Below, in pieces: positions 1 to 8,574 of a stretch of DNA of 58,857 nucleotides (its first letter is position 1; each line of letters starts with the position of its first letter). The notes under the pieces were generated by a model. The model made no database searches. It was given only the letters and a program-made list of their open reading frames with translations, and was not told the origin of the DNA. Both the position numbers and the translations under genes were made by a program. The DNA comes from an uncultured Bacilli bacterium. GTDB taxonomy: Bacteria; Bacillota_I; Bacilli_A; RF39; UBA660. The DNA lies in the NCBI GenBank assembly GCA_934176955.1, contig CAKPOS010000009.1:1-58857 (forward strand), given 5' to 3'.

Positions 1-76
1 GTTCGTTAGTCTAGAGGCCTATGACGTCTGCCTGTCACGCAGAAGATCACGGGTTCAAATCCCGTACGAACCGCCA
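1..76 (+). tRNA. tRNA-Asp (GTC), lacking its first base
   Basis: The cloverleaf folds with anticodon GTC in the loop ctgtcac. The T-arm is cgggttcaaatcccg and a genomic CCA lies at 74-76. The acceptor 3' strand ACGAACC (66-72) needs a 5' partner GGTTCGT, but the window opens with GTTCGT, so one base lies outside the window. It is followed four bases later by tRNA-Phe, so the two are surely co-transcribed as part of a tRNA cluster that starts upstream. Confidence 0.95.
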
Positions 77-80
77 TTAT

Positions 81-156
<76 letters not shown>

Positions 157-165
157 TGATGAAAT

Positions 166-194
166 AACCCCTTATTTGATAAGGGTTTTATTTT
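166..194 (+). terminator. Rho-independent terminator of the tRNA cluster
   Basis: The stem AACCC(C)TTA pairs with TAAGGGTT around a TTTGA loop and is followed by a T-rich run. It lies 10 bp after tRNA-Phe. Confidence 0.8.
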
Positions 195-206
195 ACCCAA
201 ATGATT

Positions 207-398
207 TTAGGTACTATTTTCATGTAATTTATTAAGAGCATTGATTGTGTTGCTCTTTTTTTCTGTGAACATGTGATAGTAAGTGGATTGTACCATTTCA
301 ACGATATCTCCAAGTCTTTCGGTTACATCTTCAAAGTCTAATCCTAAGTGAATTAATAAAATTGTATTATTAAAAACATTTTTTGAAATATTATTCAC
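207..398 (-). pseudogene. Tyrosine integrase C-terminal remnant
   Basis: This 63-codon leftward frame resembles the last ~60 residues of phage/ICE tyrosine recombinases. The family pattern is H-A-T-LLL-x-G-x-D-x-K-x-V-SERLGHSS-x-x-T-x-x-TYSH; here one reads TILLIHLGLDFEDVTERLGD and then STYYHMF, which keeps the nucleophile-position Tyr. The box II Arg/His pair and the GHS motif are lost, there is no upstream recombinase body, and only a GTG without a good ribosome binding site could start it. The stop faces tRNA-Phe 50 bp away, the usual arrangement for an integrase beside its att site. The alternative is an unrelated small protein; similarity was judged by eye. Confidence 0.5.
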
Positions 399-412
399 GC
401 TCTAAATTACTA

Positions 413-441
413 TTTAAAAACCAAAAAATTTAGTGTATAAT
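413..441 (+). promoter_or_regulatory. Promoter of the LRR gene
   Basis: A perfect -10 TATAAT lies at 436-441 with a weak -35 (TTTAAA near 413-418). The longest frame of the next gene would start at a GTG inside this -10 box, which is why the downstream ATG at 475 is preferred. Confidence 0.6.
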
Positions 442-474
442 AGAAGACAAAAAGTTTGTAAAGAAGAGATTAAA

Positions 475-2106
475 ATGCAAGAAGAATTACGATATATTAA
501 GAAAAAGTTTGGAGAAAGAATGATGCATTTATGCAGAGAGAATTTTTCTACAATTTTAGAAACTCCTAAATTACTTACGAAAATACTTTTAGAAAATTTT
601 GAACCATCAAAATATTTGTATGACGATTTAGTGAATGAAGGCAAAATCAAAGAATTTGTTCTATATATTAATTCAAACCTAAAAACGAAAGATAAAGTTC
701 AAAATTATAAAATAGATACACCTGAGAAAATGTTAGCAAGAGCTGGATATATTCTTTTTGAATGTAAAACAGAAACAGATATTCAAAAATTTAAAAAATT
801 CTATCAGAAAGAAGAACAATTATGTACTTTTAATGGAGGAAGACTGAATAGGTGTTATGTATTTTTTGCAGTAAAGAACGATGCTGATAGCATCAGAAGA
901 GAAGATTTTTTAACTCCCAAAAGGCAAGATAAATATGGTACATCAGTGATAAGTATTCAAATAGATAAAGTGAATAATTATGTATCAATCAAGAATAGGT
1001 ACAATCATACAGTAGAAAATCCAGATTGTACTTTTAATAATAATTTAGATAATATAATTCCAGGATTAATTAAAAGTTTTGAAAATAAATTAAATATTTG
1101 CTTAAATAAAAATAATCTTGACAAATTTGAGATACCTGGTTACATTAAAGCAATAGATGGTAAATATTATAAATATAATAGTGAAATTGATAATATTTAT
1201 TATTGCCCTAATAATACTATTATTAATAGACTAGTTCCTAAAAAATATGATAAAAGTAAATATATATTAGTAGATATATTTTTAATTGATTTAGTAAAGA
1301 AAAAAATAGAATTTTTAGTAAAAGAAAATTGTGCAGATCTAAATAAATATTTGATCAAAAAAATAAATATTATTTCTAATGGAGAAAATAAAATTATAAA
1401 TATAGATAATAATTTTATTATAGAAATAGATAAATATAATCGAATAATTAATTATGTTGATAAAGTATCAAGGAATATAGAAGATTATTATTTTTATCAT
1501 AATAAAACTTTAAAAAAAATAATTCTTCCTAATGTTAAGAAAATTGGCAATTCCTTTTTAAATAATAACACTTTATTAAATGAGATATATTTATCAAACG
1601 TTGAGGAGATAGGAGATAATTTTTTATATTATAATAAAAATTTACATAAAATAGAATTACCTCTAATTGAAAAAATTGGAAACGATTTTATAAGCAATAA
1701 TGATATTTTAGATACAATAATTAGTCCAAAGTTAAAATTAGTTGGCAATTCCTTTTTAAATCAATCAAAAATTAAAGAAATACAATTATTAAAATTAGAA
1801 AAAGTAGGGTGGAATTTTTTATCAGATAATAGTTTGCTAAAGGAAGCATATTTTCCTAATTTATTATCATGTGGCAATGGATTCTTAAAACACTGCAAAA
1901 ATTTAAAAATATTAAATATATCAAATTTAATTTATTTCCTCGATGATTATTTACTAGATTGTACTAAATTAGAATTATTAGAAATCAAAAATAAAATATA
2001 TAATTCATTTATATATGGAAATTCAGCAATAAGAAACAGAGTTATAGATAAAAAAGAGCGTAAAGCAAAAAAAATAGAAAAGAAACTTGTAGTTGTTAGA
2101 AAATAA
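475..2106 (+). CDS. BspA-type leucine-rich repeat protein, cytoplasmic
   Basis: This 543-residue protein starts at ATG 475 behind AAGAAGAGAT; a longer GTG start at 433 falls in the promoter. The N-terminal ~170 residues are charged and unrecognised. The C-terminal third (about residues 340-520) holds six or seven imperfect ~23-residue repeats of the form IxLPxVxKIGxxFLxxNxxLxxI, as in the LRR_5/BspA family, which usually mediates protein binding. No signal peptide or membrane segment is visible, so it probably acts in the cytoplasm, unlike most BspA proteins, which are on the surface. The coding strand is strikingly A-rich (AAA, AAT and ATA codons) compared with the T-rich core genes further on, and it sits beside an integrase remnant, so horizontal acquisition is likely. 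Function unknown. Confidence 0.7.
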   Translation: MQEELRYIKKKFGERMMHLCRENFSTILETPKLLTKILLENFEPSKYLYDDLVNEGKIKEFVLYINSNLKTKDKVQNYKIDTPEKMLARAGYILFECKTETDIQKFKKFYQKEEQLCTFNGGRLNRCYVFFAVKNDADSIRREDFLTPKRQDKYGTSVISIQIDKVNNYVSIKNRYNHTVENPDCTFNNNLDNIIPGLIKSFENKLNICLNKNNLDKFEIPGYIKAIDGKYYKYNSEIDNIYYCPNNTIINRLVPKKYDKSKYILVDIFLIDLVKKKIEFLVKENCADLNKYLIKKINIISNGENKIINIDNNFIIEIDKYNRIINYVDKVSRNIEDYYFYHNKTLKKIILPNVKKIGNSFLNNNTLLNEIYLSNVEEIGDNFLYYNKNLHKIELPLIEKIGNDFISNNDILDTIISPKLKLVGNSFLNQSKIKEIQLLKLEKVGWNFLSDNSLLKEAYFPNLLSCGNGFLKHCKNLKILNISNLIYFLDDYLLDCTKLELLEIKNKIYNSFIYGNSAIRNRVIDKKERKAKKIEKKLVVVRK

Positions 2107-2361
2107 AAGGTAGAAGTATACTTTTTTTGTTGACTAATATTTGCGATTTATCTATATTATTTCATTTATAAATTCTATAAAGTGATATTTGACTAATGAA
2201 ACTTTATATTTTAATAAGATTTTATTAGCTTTCAGTATTTTTAATTTTTTTCATTTGCTAGTAATTATACATAAGAATTTTAAAAATATCTATTATAACA
2301 AATTTATTTTTAAGTATTTAAACAAAAAATATGTTACAATATTTACCAACAAGGAGAGAAA

Positions 2362-2994
2362 ATGAAAAAAGAAAACAAAACAATTATTGAGGTAGATAAA
2401 TATATAGAAAACATAAAGAATGAATTAAATGATATCATCAAAGAATCTACCTATCCAGAATTAATAAAATATAAAAAAATGTTACCAGGAAAAAATGAAG
2501 GGGAAAAATCTTTATTCTATTGGGGAATAAACTATTTAAATGAATATTATAAAATCATAGGAAAACTAGATAAAATCCACACACTAGAAATAGAAAAATT
2601 AAAATATAAAATATATATTCTATATTTAGAAGAAAATTTTTATGATATTGTATTTACTTTTCATGAATTTATTACTTTCAGTAGATTAATCAATATTACT
2701 TTTTCTGATTATAATCCAAGTAAGATAAGAAAAGAAGACAAAGAACCATTCCAAAGTGGGAATAAAGAAATAGATAATATAGTAAATACAATTGCCTATA
2801 ATTCACGACACACTCTCCGCTATCATGCATATGAAGTAACAGAATTTAAATTAAAAATATTATTAGATGTTATCGATAATAAAAGTAAAACTCTACTAAA
2901 AGAAGAATTTGATAAAATTAATTTAGATGATCCTTTAATCATTTGCGCTCTTTCTAAAAAACGAAGAAAAGAATTAGAGCGAAAGCAGGACTAA
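2362..2994 (+). CDS. Hypothetical protein (210 aa), accessory region
   Basis: A strong ribosome binding site AAGGAGAG precedes the ATG, and an extended -10 (TGTTACAAT, 2332-2340) lies just upstream. The product is predicted soluble and helical, rich in Lys, Glu, Ile and Asn, with no signal peptide and no motif I recognise. A central hydrophobic stretch (about residues 75-115) contains several aromatic residues. It ends with a very basic tail. Its A-rich codon use matches the LRR gene upstream and the next gene, so the three are probably cargo of the same acquired segment. The 255 bp gap before it shows no other gene. Confidence 0.6.
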   Translation: MKKENKTIIEVDKYIENIKNELNDIIKESTYPELIKYKKMLPGKNEGEKSLFYWGINYLNEYYKIIGKLDKIHTLEIEKLKYKIYILYLEENFYDIVFTFHEFITFSRLINITFSDYNPSKIRKEDKEPFQSGNKEIDNIVNTIAYNSRHTLRYHAYEVTEFKLKILLDVIDNKSKTLLKEEFDKINLDDPLIICALSKKRRKELERKQD

Positions 2995-3043
2995 AGTTTC
3001 TAAAATAAAAAAATAATTCTAATAAAATAAAGGAGAAATAAAA

Positions 3044-3472
3044 ATGATCAATATTAATCAATATATAAATTTAGAAGAAAGATATGCATTATTTGGAAAA
3101 AATGGATATTATCTTTCTTCATTAATCGTAAAAAAAATGATTGTAGATGAATTAAAGAATGGAATGACTTTTCAAGAAATAGAAGATTTCATGAAAAATT
3201 TTTCTAATGCAACAGAAGAAGATATTTCAGCAAAAAACGAGTGTTACAAAATAATACAACTTTTAAATGGTTTAAGTAATCTTAAGTTTGGTTCAGAAAA
3301 TACATTAAGTAAAGAACAATTTAATGATTTTATTTCAAAATACCAAATTAATAATAAGGGAGAAATATATTGTGAAGATACCATTTTATTAGTAGAAGAA
3401 TTTATTTCACAAGCGAAAAAAATATTACCATTAACAAGTAATCTAATTCGAAAAAAGACTAGGAAAAATTAA
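3044..3472 (+). CDS. Hypothetical protein (142 aa), accessory region
   Basis: The start codon follows AAAGGAGAAATAAAA, a good ribosome binding site, 49 bp after the previous gene with no terminator between, so the two are probably one operon. The product is a small soluble helical protein without transmembrane segments. I do not recognise a family. The C-terminus is basic (KKTRKN). It is the last gene of the A-rich accessory block; composition returns to the T-rich pattern typical of the rest of the window in the next gene. Confidence 0.55.
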   Translation: MININQYINLEERYALFGKNGYYLSSLIVKKMIVDELKNGMTFQEIEDFMKNFSNATEEDISAKNECYKIIQLLNGLSNLKFGSENTLSKEQFNDFISKYQINNKGEIYCEDTILLVEEFISQAKKILPLTSNLIRKKTRKN

Positions 3473-3568
3473 TATTTATTTCATAATCAACTTAATATCG
3501 GTAAAATAAAAATAGTTTTCTGCACTTACCAAAAAACTTTAATATAATATATTAAAGTAGAGGTGGTG

Positions 3569-3865
3569 ATGGTGTCAGAAATTAGTGTAATAGAATTATA
3601 CTATATGAATTATGCGAATATTATTGATATTCGTAGTGCCTATGATTATAGTAATGGACATATCGATGGGGCTATCAATATTCCTTATTATAATCTTTTG
3701 AATAACTATAGTCATTATTTAAGTAAATATTCACTTTATTACTTATATTGTGATTCAGGGGAACAAAGCAAAGAGATTTCAAAAAGGTTGAATTGTTTTG
3801 GATACAATACAATTAATGTAGTAGGGGGCTATCAAGAATATAAAAAATTTCTAGAGAAGAACTAA
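3569..3865 (+). CDS. Rhodanese-domain protein
   Basis: A single-domain rhodanese of about 98 residues. The conserved opening IIDIRSAYDYSNGHIDGAIN, with the D-x-R and the G-H-I-x-G-A-x-N signature, is followed by the active-site loop at YLYCDSGEQS, so the persulfide-forming Cys is present. The loop is C-D-S-G-E-Q-S instead of the usual C-R-x-G-x-R, so sulfurtransferase specificity may differ. Three possible starts (GTG, GTG, ATG) run into AGAGGTGGTG; ATG 3569 or GTG 3572 best fits that ribosome binding site. The partner sulfur acceptor cannot be told from context. It is transcribed alone and ends in a hairpin. Confidence 0.85.
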   Translation: MVSEISVIELYYMNYANIIDIRSAYDYSNGHIDGAINIPYYNLLNNYSHYLSKYSLYYLYCDSGEQSKEISKRLNCFGYNTINVVGGYQEYKKFLEKN

Positions 3866-3880
3866 GGTTCTTTTTCTTTT
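3856..3880 (+). terminator. Terminator after the rhodanese gene
   Basis: AAGAAC-taag-GTTCTT is followed by a T/C-rich run and overlaps the stop codon. Confidence 0.6.
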
Positions 3881-3887
3881 TCTAAAA

Positions 3888-3916
3888 TTGACTACTGTTA
3901 TAGATTGTGTTACTAT
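3888..3916 (+). promoter_or_regulatory. SigA-type promoter for the ArsP_2 permease
   Basis: TTGACT at 3888-3893, a 17 bp spacer and TACTAT at 3911-3916. Confidence 0.65.
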
Positions 3917-3938
3917 TAAATAGATGTGAGGTGACGGT

Positions 3939-4769
3939 ATGATTGAAGTAATAAAAGATACAGTAATTGATACAGTAAAGCTAATTCCTTTTTTGTGGAT
4001 TACTTTCTATTTTATAGAATTAATAGAACATAAATATCAAAAGAAAAGTCAAAAAATTATTCAAAAATCAGGGAAATTTGGACCAATATTGGGAGGAATA
4101 TTAGGTTGCTTTCCACAATGTGGATTTTCTGTTATGGCAACTAATTTATATATTACAAAAATTATTTCTTTAGGAACATTAATTAGTATTTATTTATCGA
4201 CAAGTGATGAGATGTTGCCTATTCTTTTAGCTAAAGAAGTGAATAGTAAAACGATATTATCAATTATAGGAGTCAAAGTAGTTATTGGAATAATTGCAGG
4301 AATAGTGATTGATTTAATATTTAGCAAACGAAAAGAACATTCTATTCAAGAGATATGTGAACATGATCATTGTCATTGTGAAAAAAGTATTTTTGCTTCT
4401 AGTGTTCATCATACGTTAAATACAGTTATTTTTATTTTTATTACTAGTTTTTTTATTAACTTTTTTATGAACTATGGGTTAGAGGAATATTTAAAAAGTA
4501 TTTTTCATACATCATCTATTTTAACACCATTTTTATCTAGTTTAATAGGATTAATTCCTAATTGTGGTGCTTCAATTATCTTAACAGAACTTTATTTAAA
4601 TCATATCTTGTCTTTTTCCTCTTTAATTGCAGGGCTTTTAACAGGAAGTGGGGTAGCGTTATTGGTATTATTTAAAAATAATCAAGATAAAAAAGAGAAT
4701 TTACTTATTTTATCTCTTATTTATATTATAGGAGTATTTAGTGGTTTAATTTTAACCATATTTTCTTAA
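3939..4769 (+). CDS. ArsP_2/putative manganese-type transporter permease
   Basis: This 276-residue polytopic membrane protein has two inverted halves. Each carries a short Cys-containing motif in a membrane segment: GGILGCFPQCGFSV in the first half and GLIPNCGASI in the second. That repeat is the hallmark of the ArsP_2 (putative heavy-metal or manganese exporter) family. A His/Cys-rich cytoplasmic loop between the halves, EHDHCHCEK near residue 142, could bind metal. The family is usually 280-400 residues, so this is a short member. The start follows GTGAGGTGACGGT. The previous gene has its own terminator and a promoter lies between, so the transporter is expressed separately. The transported metal is not established from sequence. 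Confidence 0.75.
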   Translation: MIEVIKDTVIDTVKLIPFLWITFYFIELIEHKYQKKSQKIIQKSGKFGPILGGILGCFPQCGFSVMATNLYITKIISLGTLISIYLSTSDEMLPILLAKEVNSKTILSIIGVKVVIGIIAGIVIDLIFSKRKEHSIQEICEHDHCHCEKSIFASSVHHTLNTVIFIFITSFFINFFMNYGLEEYLKSIFHTSSILTPFLSSLIGLIPNCGASIILTELYLNHILSFSSLIAGLLTGSGVALLVLFKNNQDKKENLLILSLIYIIGVFSGLILTIFS

Positions 4770-4789
4770 AGTAACTTAAGGAGGTTATG

Positions 4790-6529
4790 ATGATAAAAGA
4801 AAAATTAGAGTATCAAAAGTATTTTTTATTAAAAAAAGAAAATGAAAAGAAAGTGAATTTTATTGCAACTATGCGAGTAATCTTTTTTTTGATGATGATA
4901 TTTAGCTTCGTTTTAAAGTATTATTATTATCCAAGATTTTTTTCCTTTGTTTTTCTTTTTTCTCTATTGACATTTGTTATTTTGGTGATTATTCATGATC
5001 AGTATTTTCAAAAATACAATTATTATGAATCTTATTTATCTATTTTAGAGGAGTATATTAAAAGGGAAGATGGGACTTGGAAGGTCTTTGAAGAAACAGG
5101 AGAAGAGTTTGAAGAAAATGCAGAAGATTATTTAAAAGATTTAGATATTATTGGGAAGAATTCTTTGTTTCAGTATATTTCTGTTTGTAAAACAATAGGA
5201 GGAAAGCGTACTTTATTTCAAAAACTTTCTAATAAAAATCAAGAAGAAGAAAAATTATATGAAGAACAAAATGCTATTGCAGAATTAGAGAAGAACCTTC
5301 ATTTTGTTATGGATTATCAAGTTCAAATGCGAAGGTATGATAAAAAAAAGGTGGATTTAACAAGTACTTTCTTAAATTTAAAAAAAGATACAGTATCTCG
5401 GTCTAATGATTTTATTATAGCTTTAATATGTGGTATTTTATCTTTTGTTTTATTGGGATTATCTTTATTGAAAGTGATAAGTATAAAATACTTTTATGGA
5501 CTATTTTTGTTTAATTATCTGATTTCTTTGATGTATAGTTTGATTTATCAGCAAGATTTTAATAAGATAATTCATTTGATTACAACTTATCATCAACTTT
5601 CTTCTATTACGTCATTGGTTCTTAAACAAAAGTTTTCATCAAAAAAATTAAAGAAAATTCAAAAAGATATGGATTTAACAAAAGAGATTACAAAAAAAAT
5701 AAATATTTTAGATACATTAAATAGTATGAAAGATAATTTATTATTTAGTTTAATGATGAATGGATTATTTTGTATAAATCTTTTTATGAGAACATTTTTT
5801 ATTCAATTTTTAAAACAAGATTTTCCAAAATTGCAGAATACAATTATCGATATTGAAGAATTAGAAGCATTAATTAGTTTAACAGGAATAGGTATTTTAA
5901 AAGAAGAGAAGTGTTTTCCAGTAAAAAGTAATAAAGTAGAAATAAAATTTATGGAAATTAAGCATCCTTTATTAAAAGAAGAGATATGTGTGGATAATGA
6001 CTTTGATACAAAAGCACAAGTAAATATTATTACAGGTTCAAATATGGGAGGAAAAACCTCTTTCTTAAGGACGATAGGAATTAATATTGTTTTAATGAAT
6101 GCAGGAACTTATGTATGTGCTAAATCATTTAGAGCTTCTTATTTAAAAATATTTACTTCAATGCGAGTAGGAGATGATATTGAAAAAGGAATTTCTACTT
6201 TTTATGGAGAGTTACTTAGAATAAAAAAGGCCATGGATTATTTAAATCAAGGTAATATGCTTGTTTTAATTGATGAAATTTTTAAAGGAACAAATTATCA
6301 AGATCGAATTTATGGAGCTAAAAAAGTCATTCAAAGGTTACAAAATCAGCAAGTAATAACTTTTTTAACTACGCATGATTTTGAACTTTGTGATGAAAAA
6401 AATATTACGAATTATCATGTAAAAGAGTATTATGAAGGAGATCAAATTCAGTTTGATTATAAAATTCGAAAAGGAAAATGTACGAGTACAAATGCAAAAT
6501 ACTTAATGGAAAAATTAGAAATTATTTAA
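4790..6529 (+). CDS. Membrane-anchored MutS-family ATPase
   Basis: The C-terminal third is a MutS ABC-ATPase: Walker A TGSNMGGKTS near residue 417, Walker B LVLIDEIFKGTN near 491 and a following LTTHDFEL switch segment. The N-terminus lacks the mismatch-recognition domain of MutS1 and instead has two transmembrane helices (about residues 27-66); a second pair lies near 205-250. This membrane-linked MutS-like architecture occurs in many Bacillota and Bacteroidota, but its role is not established, and mismatch repair should not be assumed. ATG 4790 is preferred over 4787 because AAGGAGG ends at 4784. Only 20 bp separate it from the permease, so the two are co-transcribed. Confidence 0.8.
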   Translation: MIKEKLEYQKYFLLKKENEKKVNFIATMRVIFFLMMIFSFVLKYYYYPRFFSFVFLFSLLTFVILVIIHDQYFQKYNYYESYLSILEEYIKREDGTWKVFEETGEEFEENAEDYLKDLDIIGKNSLFQYISVCKTIGGKRTLFQKLSNKNQEEEKLYEEQNAIAELEKNLHFVMDYQVQMRRYDKKKVDLTSTFLNLKKDTVSRSNDFIIALICGILSFVLLGLSLLKVISIKYFYGLFLFNYLISLMYSLIYQQDFNKIIHLITTYHQLSSITSLVLKQKFSSKKLKKIQKDMDLTKEITKKINILDTLNSMKDNLLFSLMMNGLFCINLFMRTFFIQFLKQDFPKLQNTIIDIEELEALISLTGIGILKEEKCFPVKSNKVEIKFMEIKHPLLKEEICVDNDFDTKAQVNIITGSNMGGKTSFLRTIGINIVLMNAGTYVCAKSFRASYLKIFTSMRVGDDIEKGISTFYGELLRIKKAMDYLNQGNMLVLIDEIFKGTNYQDRIYGAKKVIQRLQNQQVITFLTTHDFELCDEKNITNYHVKEYYEGDQIQFDYKIRKGKCTSTNAKYLMEKLEII

Positions 6530-6575
6530 AAGAGCAATAGGAAAAAGTAATGGACTTTATTTTGTTGCTTTTTTA
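6527..6575 (+). terminator. Terminator after the MutS-like gene
   Basis: An imperfect hairpin pairs AAAAGAGCAA with TTGCTTTTTT around a 27 bp loop that contains its own AAAGTA/TTTATTTT pairing. Confidence 0.55.
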
Positions 6576-6675
6576 TTTTGTTATCTTCTATTTTGTAAAC
6601 TATATTGTCAAGTAAAAAAACTTTCTCATAAAAAAAGATTTAATTTATGATATGATAATAAAAAGGAAGATGGGT

Positions 6676-7848
6676 ATGAAGAAAGTATTTTCAAAATTAG
6701 ATAAAACATTATTATTGATGATTATTGCTTTTTTTATTTTTGGTTTAGTGATGGTTCTTAGTGCGTCTAGTATGGAAAGTTATATGAGATATGGCTATGG
6801 ACCATATCATTACTTTTATCGACAAGCTCTTTTTATTGGAATTGGTTTTTTTCTCTTTTTGATTATTATTCATATTCCCACAAAAGCTTATCGGGGAATT
6901 ACCTACTTATTTATGATAGGAATTATTGCTGTTTTGGGAGCATTAAATATTTATGGACATGTTGCAAATAGTGCGCAGAGTTGGTTTAAAGTAGGTGGGC
7001 TTTCTATACAGCCTAGTGAATTTGCTAAAGTTATTATTATCCTGTTTTTAGCGGCATATTATGAAAGAAAAAAAGAAGATTTAGATAATTTTAAGATTTT
7101 AATTTGGCCACTAATTTTAGTTGTTATTATTTTTTTACTAGTGGCAACACAACCAGACTTAGGAACAGCTTTAATTATAGGAGGGATTACTTTTTTAATT
7201 TTTATGTCTCTTCCTATTCCTAGGAAACTTTCTAAAAAAATTTCTCTTGGTCTTGTAGGAATTACGATAATTGGTGCTTGTGTTTTATTTGTAGGGAGTA
7301 AATATTTTTTGAAAAGTTATCAATTAGAAAGATTTAATTTTAAAGATCCTTGTTTAAGATATCAGGATGATTCAGGATATCAGTTATGTAATAGTTTTAT
7401 TGCTTTTAAAAATGGGGGAGTTACAGGACAAGGAATAGGAAAAAGTACTCAAAAATATTTATATTTGCCAGAGTCATATACCGATTTTATTTTTCCTATT
7501 ATTGTAGAAGAATGGGGAGCCATTGTTGGTGTAATTATTGTTTTTTGTTATCTTTTTATTATTTATCGTTTATATAGAATTGCTAGACGAGCAGTCAATT
7601 TGCAAGGTTCCATCTTAGCCTATGGAGTATGTGCTTATTTGTTTTTACATGTTAGTATTAACTTTATTGGTGTAATGGGAATAGGGCCATTAACGGGGGT
7701 TCCTTTACCATTTTTAAGTTATGGAGGAAGTTATGTTATTAGTTTATTTACTGCTCTAGGAATTGCTGAAAGAGTTGCTGTAGAAAGTGCGAATTATAAA
7801 GAAAGGGAAAATAAGAAAAAGGCCAAAAAAAGAAAGTCAGGAAATTAA
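6676..7848 (+). CDS. ftsW: FtsW/RodA-family (SEDS) peptidoglycan polymerase
   Basis: A SEDS glycosyltransferase of 390 residues with about ten membrane helices. Family hallmarks are present: QPSEFAK, QPDLGTAL, a large extracellular loop with the drug-like motif LPESYTDFIF, and the terminal PLPFLSYGGSY. These enzymes polymerise lipid II into glycan strands with a class B PBP; FtsW works at the septum and SpoVE in the spore cortex. A second SEDS gene (rodA-like, 51161-52303) is present; this one has the YTDFIF and basic tail typical of FtsW/SpoVE, but the assignment between FtsW and SpoVE is uncertain. ATG 6676 is chosen because AAGGAAG lies 8 bp upstream; the longer frame starts inside the promoter region. 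Confidence 0.85.
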   Translation: MKKVFSKLDKTLLLMIIAFFIFGLVMVLSASSMESYMRYGYGPYHYFYRQALFIGIGFFLFLIIIHIPTKAYRGITYLFMIGIIAVLGALNIYGHVANSAQSWFKVGGLSIQPSEFAKVIIILFLAAYYERKKEDLDNFKILIWPLILVVIIFLLVATQPDLGTALIIGGITFLIFMSLPIPRKLSKKISLGLVGITIIGACVLFVGSKYFLKSYQLERFNFKDPCLRYQDDSGYQLCNSFIAFKNGGVTGQGIGKSTQKYLYLPESYTDFIFPIIVEEWGAIVGVIIVFCYLFIIYRLYRIARRAVNLQGSILAYGVCAYLFLHVSINFIGVMGIGPLTGVPLPFLSYGGSYVISLFTALGIAERVAVESANYKERENKKKAKKRKSGN

Positions 7849-7863
7849 AACTGACTTTCTTTT
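7829..7863. terminator. Bidirectional terminator between ftsW and the coat gene
   Basis: The 10 bp stem AGAAAGTCAG/CTGACTTTCT surrounds the ftsW stop codon. It has T-runs on both strands and serves the two convergent genes. Confidence 0.85.
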
Positions 7864-8275
7864 ATACTCCTTCAATAAAAGTATCATCTAAGCATCGGAT
7901 ACAGCATACGCAGTTTAAATTAATGGTAAAAAAGGAATTTGTACTTGTGTAAGTGTTATCTTGGTTAGCAATTAGTACTCGACAAGTTGCACAACATTCA
8001 TCTAATTTTTCTACTCTAAATATTGTAGAAGTAGTAGTTTCTGTTGGTGTTTTACTGATTGGTATTGCTAGAGGAGTACTATTAGTATTACAAGTATATA
8101 AAACGATTGGTCTAGTATTATAGAATGATGGGCAACATTGTTGACCTAAGAATCCACGATCACAAGTTTCTAAACAAGTATCTGATTGATTGGCACTTTG
8201 TTGAAGAATTAATATTACTTTTAGGATATCGGCAATGCAATTATCACAATGATTTTTGCATTCTGGATTGTTCAT
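7862..8275 (-). CDS. CotY/CotZ-like cysteine-rich spore coat protein
   Basis: 137 residues with 15 cysteines. The C-terminal half matches the CotY/CotZ pattern: an FRVEKLDECCATCRVL strand, then a core ending INLNCVCCIRCL. In Bacillus these proteins form the disulfide-linked outer crust of the spore coat, so this gene implies that the organism makes endospores. The N-terminal half has a run of paired Cys (NHCDNC, QQCC) and helix-like residues. The start is ATG 8275 behind AAGGGGTGGAG rather than the GTG three codons upstream, which lies inside the ribosome binding site. It is a single-gene unit facing ftsW. Annotation could also read 'spore crust protein CotZ'; which paralogue cannot be told. 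Confidence 0.75.
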   Translation of the reverse strand: MNNPECKNHCDNCIADILKVILILQQSANQSDTCLETCDRGFLGQQCCPSFYNTRPIVLYTCNTNSTPLAIPISKTPTETTTSTIFRVEKLDECCATCRVLIANQDNTYTSTNSFFTINLNCVCCIRCLDDTFIEGV

Positions 8276-8574
8276 TTTCTCCACCCCTTTATTCTTAATT
8301 TCATTATAGTTTATGTGAATGTAGGGGAAAAATGTATTATTAATACCTAGTTTATTATATTTTATTTATGGTAATGTTTTTTTTATTTATTTAGTTCATC
8401 AATTTGTTCTTTTTCATGATTAATATTATCATCCGTGATTTTCACTACTTTCTATAATACATAGATTGTAACAAAGAAATTATAAATTAAAAGCATAAAT
8501 TATAGGGTATCAGTATCCCTTAAAATTTAGGGTGTGAATGTTACCACAATATTGTTACCTATATGTGAAAAAAC
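8276..8574. other. Intergenic gap, no confident gene
   Basis: This divergent region lies between the coat gene and the lectin-like surface gene. On the minus strand a 20-codon frame starting GTG near 8446 (reading KITDDNINHEKEQ...) has coding-like composition but no recognisable start site; it may be a decayed fragment. No hairpin with a T-run is visible. The coat gene promoter should lie near 8290-8350, but I see no convincing -35/-10 pair. Confidence 0.4.

Noticed and set aside
414..650. 78-codon leftward frame opposite the LRR gene start
   Set aside because: It is a shadow of the LRR gene with no ribosome binding site and no family resemblance.
4787..6529. MutS mismatch-repair protein
   Set aside because: Only the ATPase domain matches; mismatch-recognition and connector domains are replaced by membrane helices, so a repair role is not supported.
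8500..8530. Hairpin at agggtatcagtatccct upstream of the surface gene
   Set aside because: Apparent symmetry is palindrome-like by eye, but the arms mismatch in the centre and no T-run follows.
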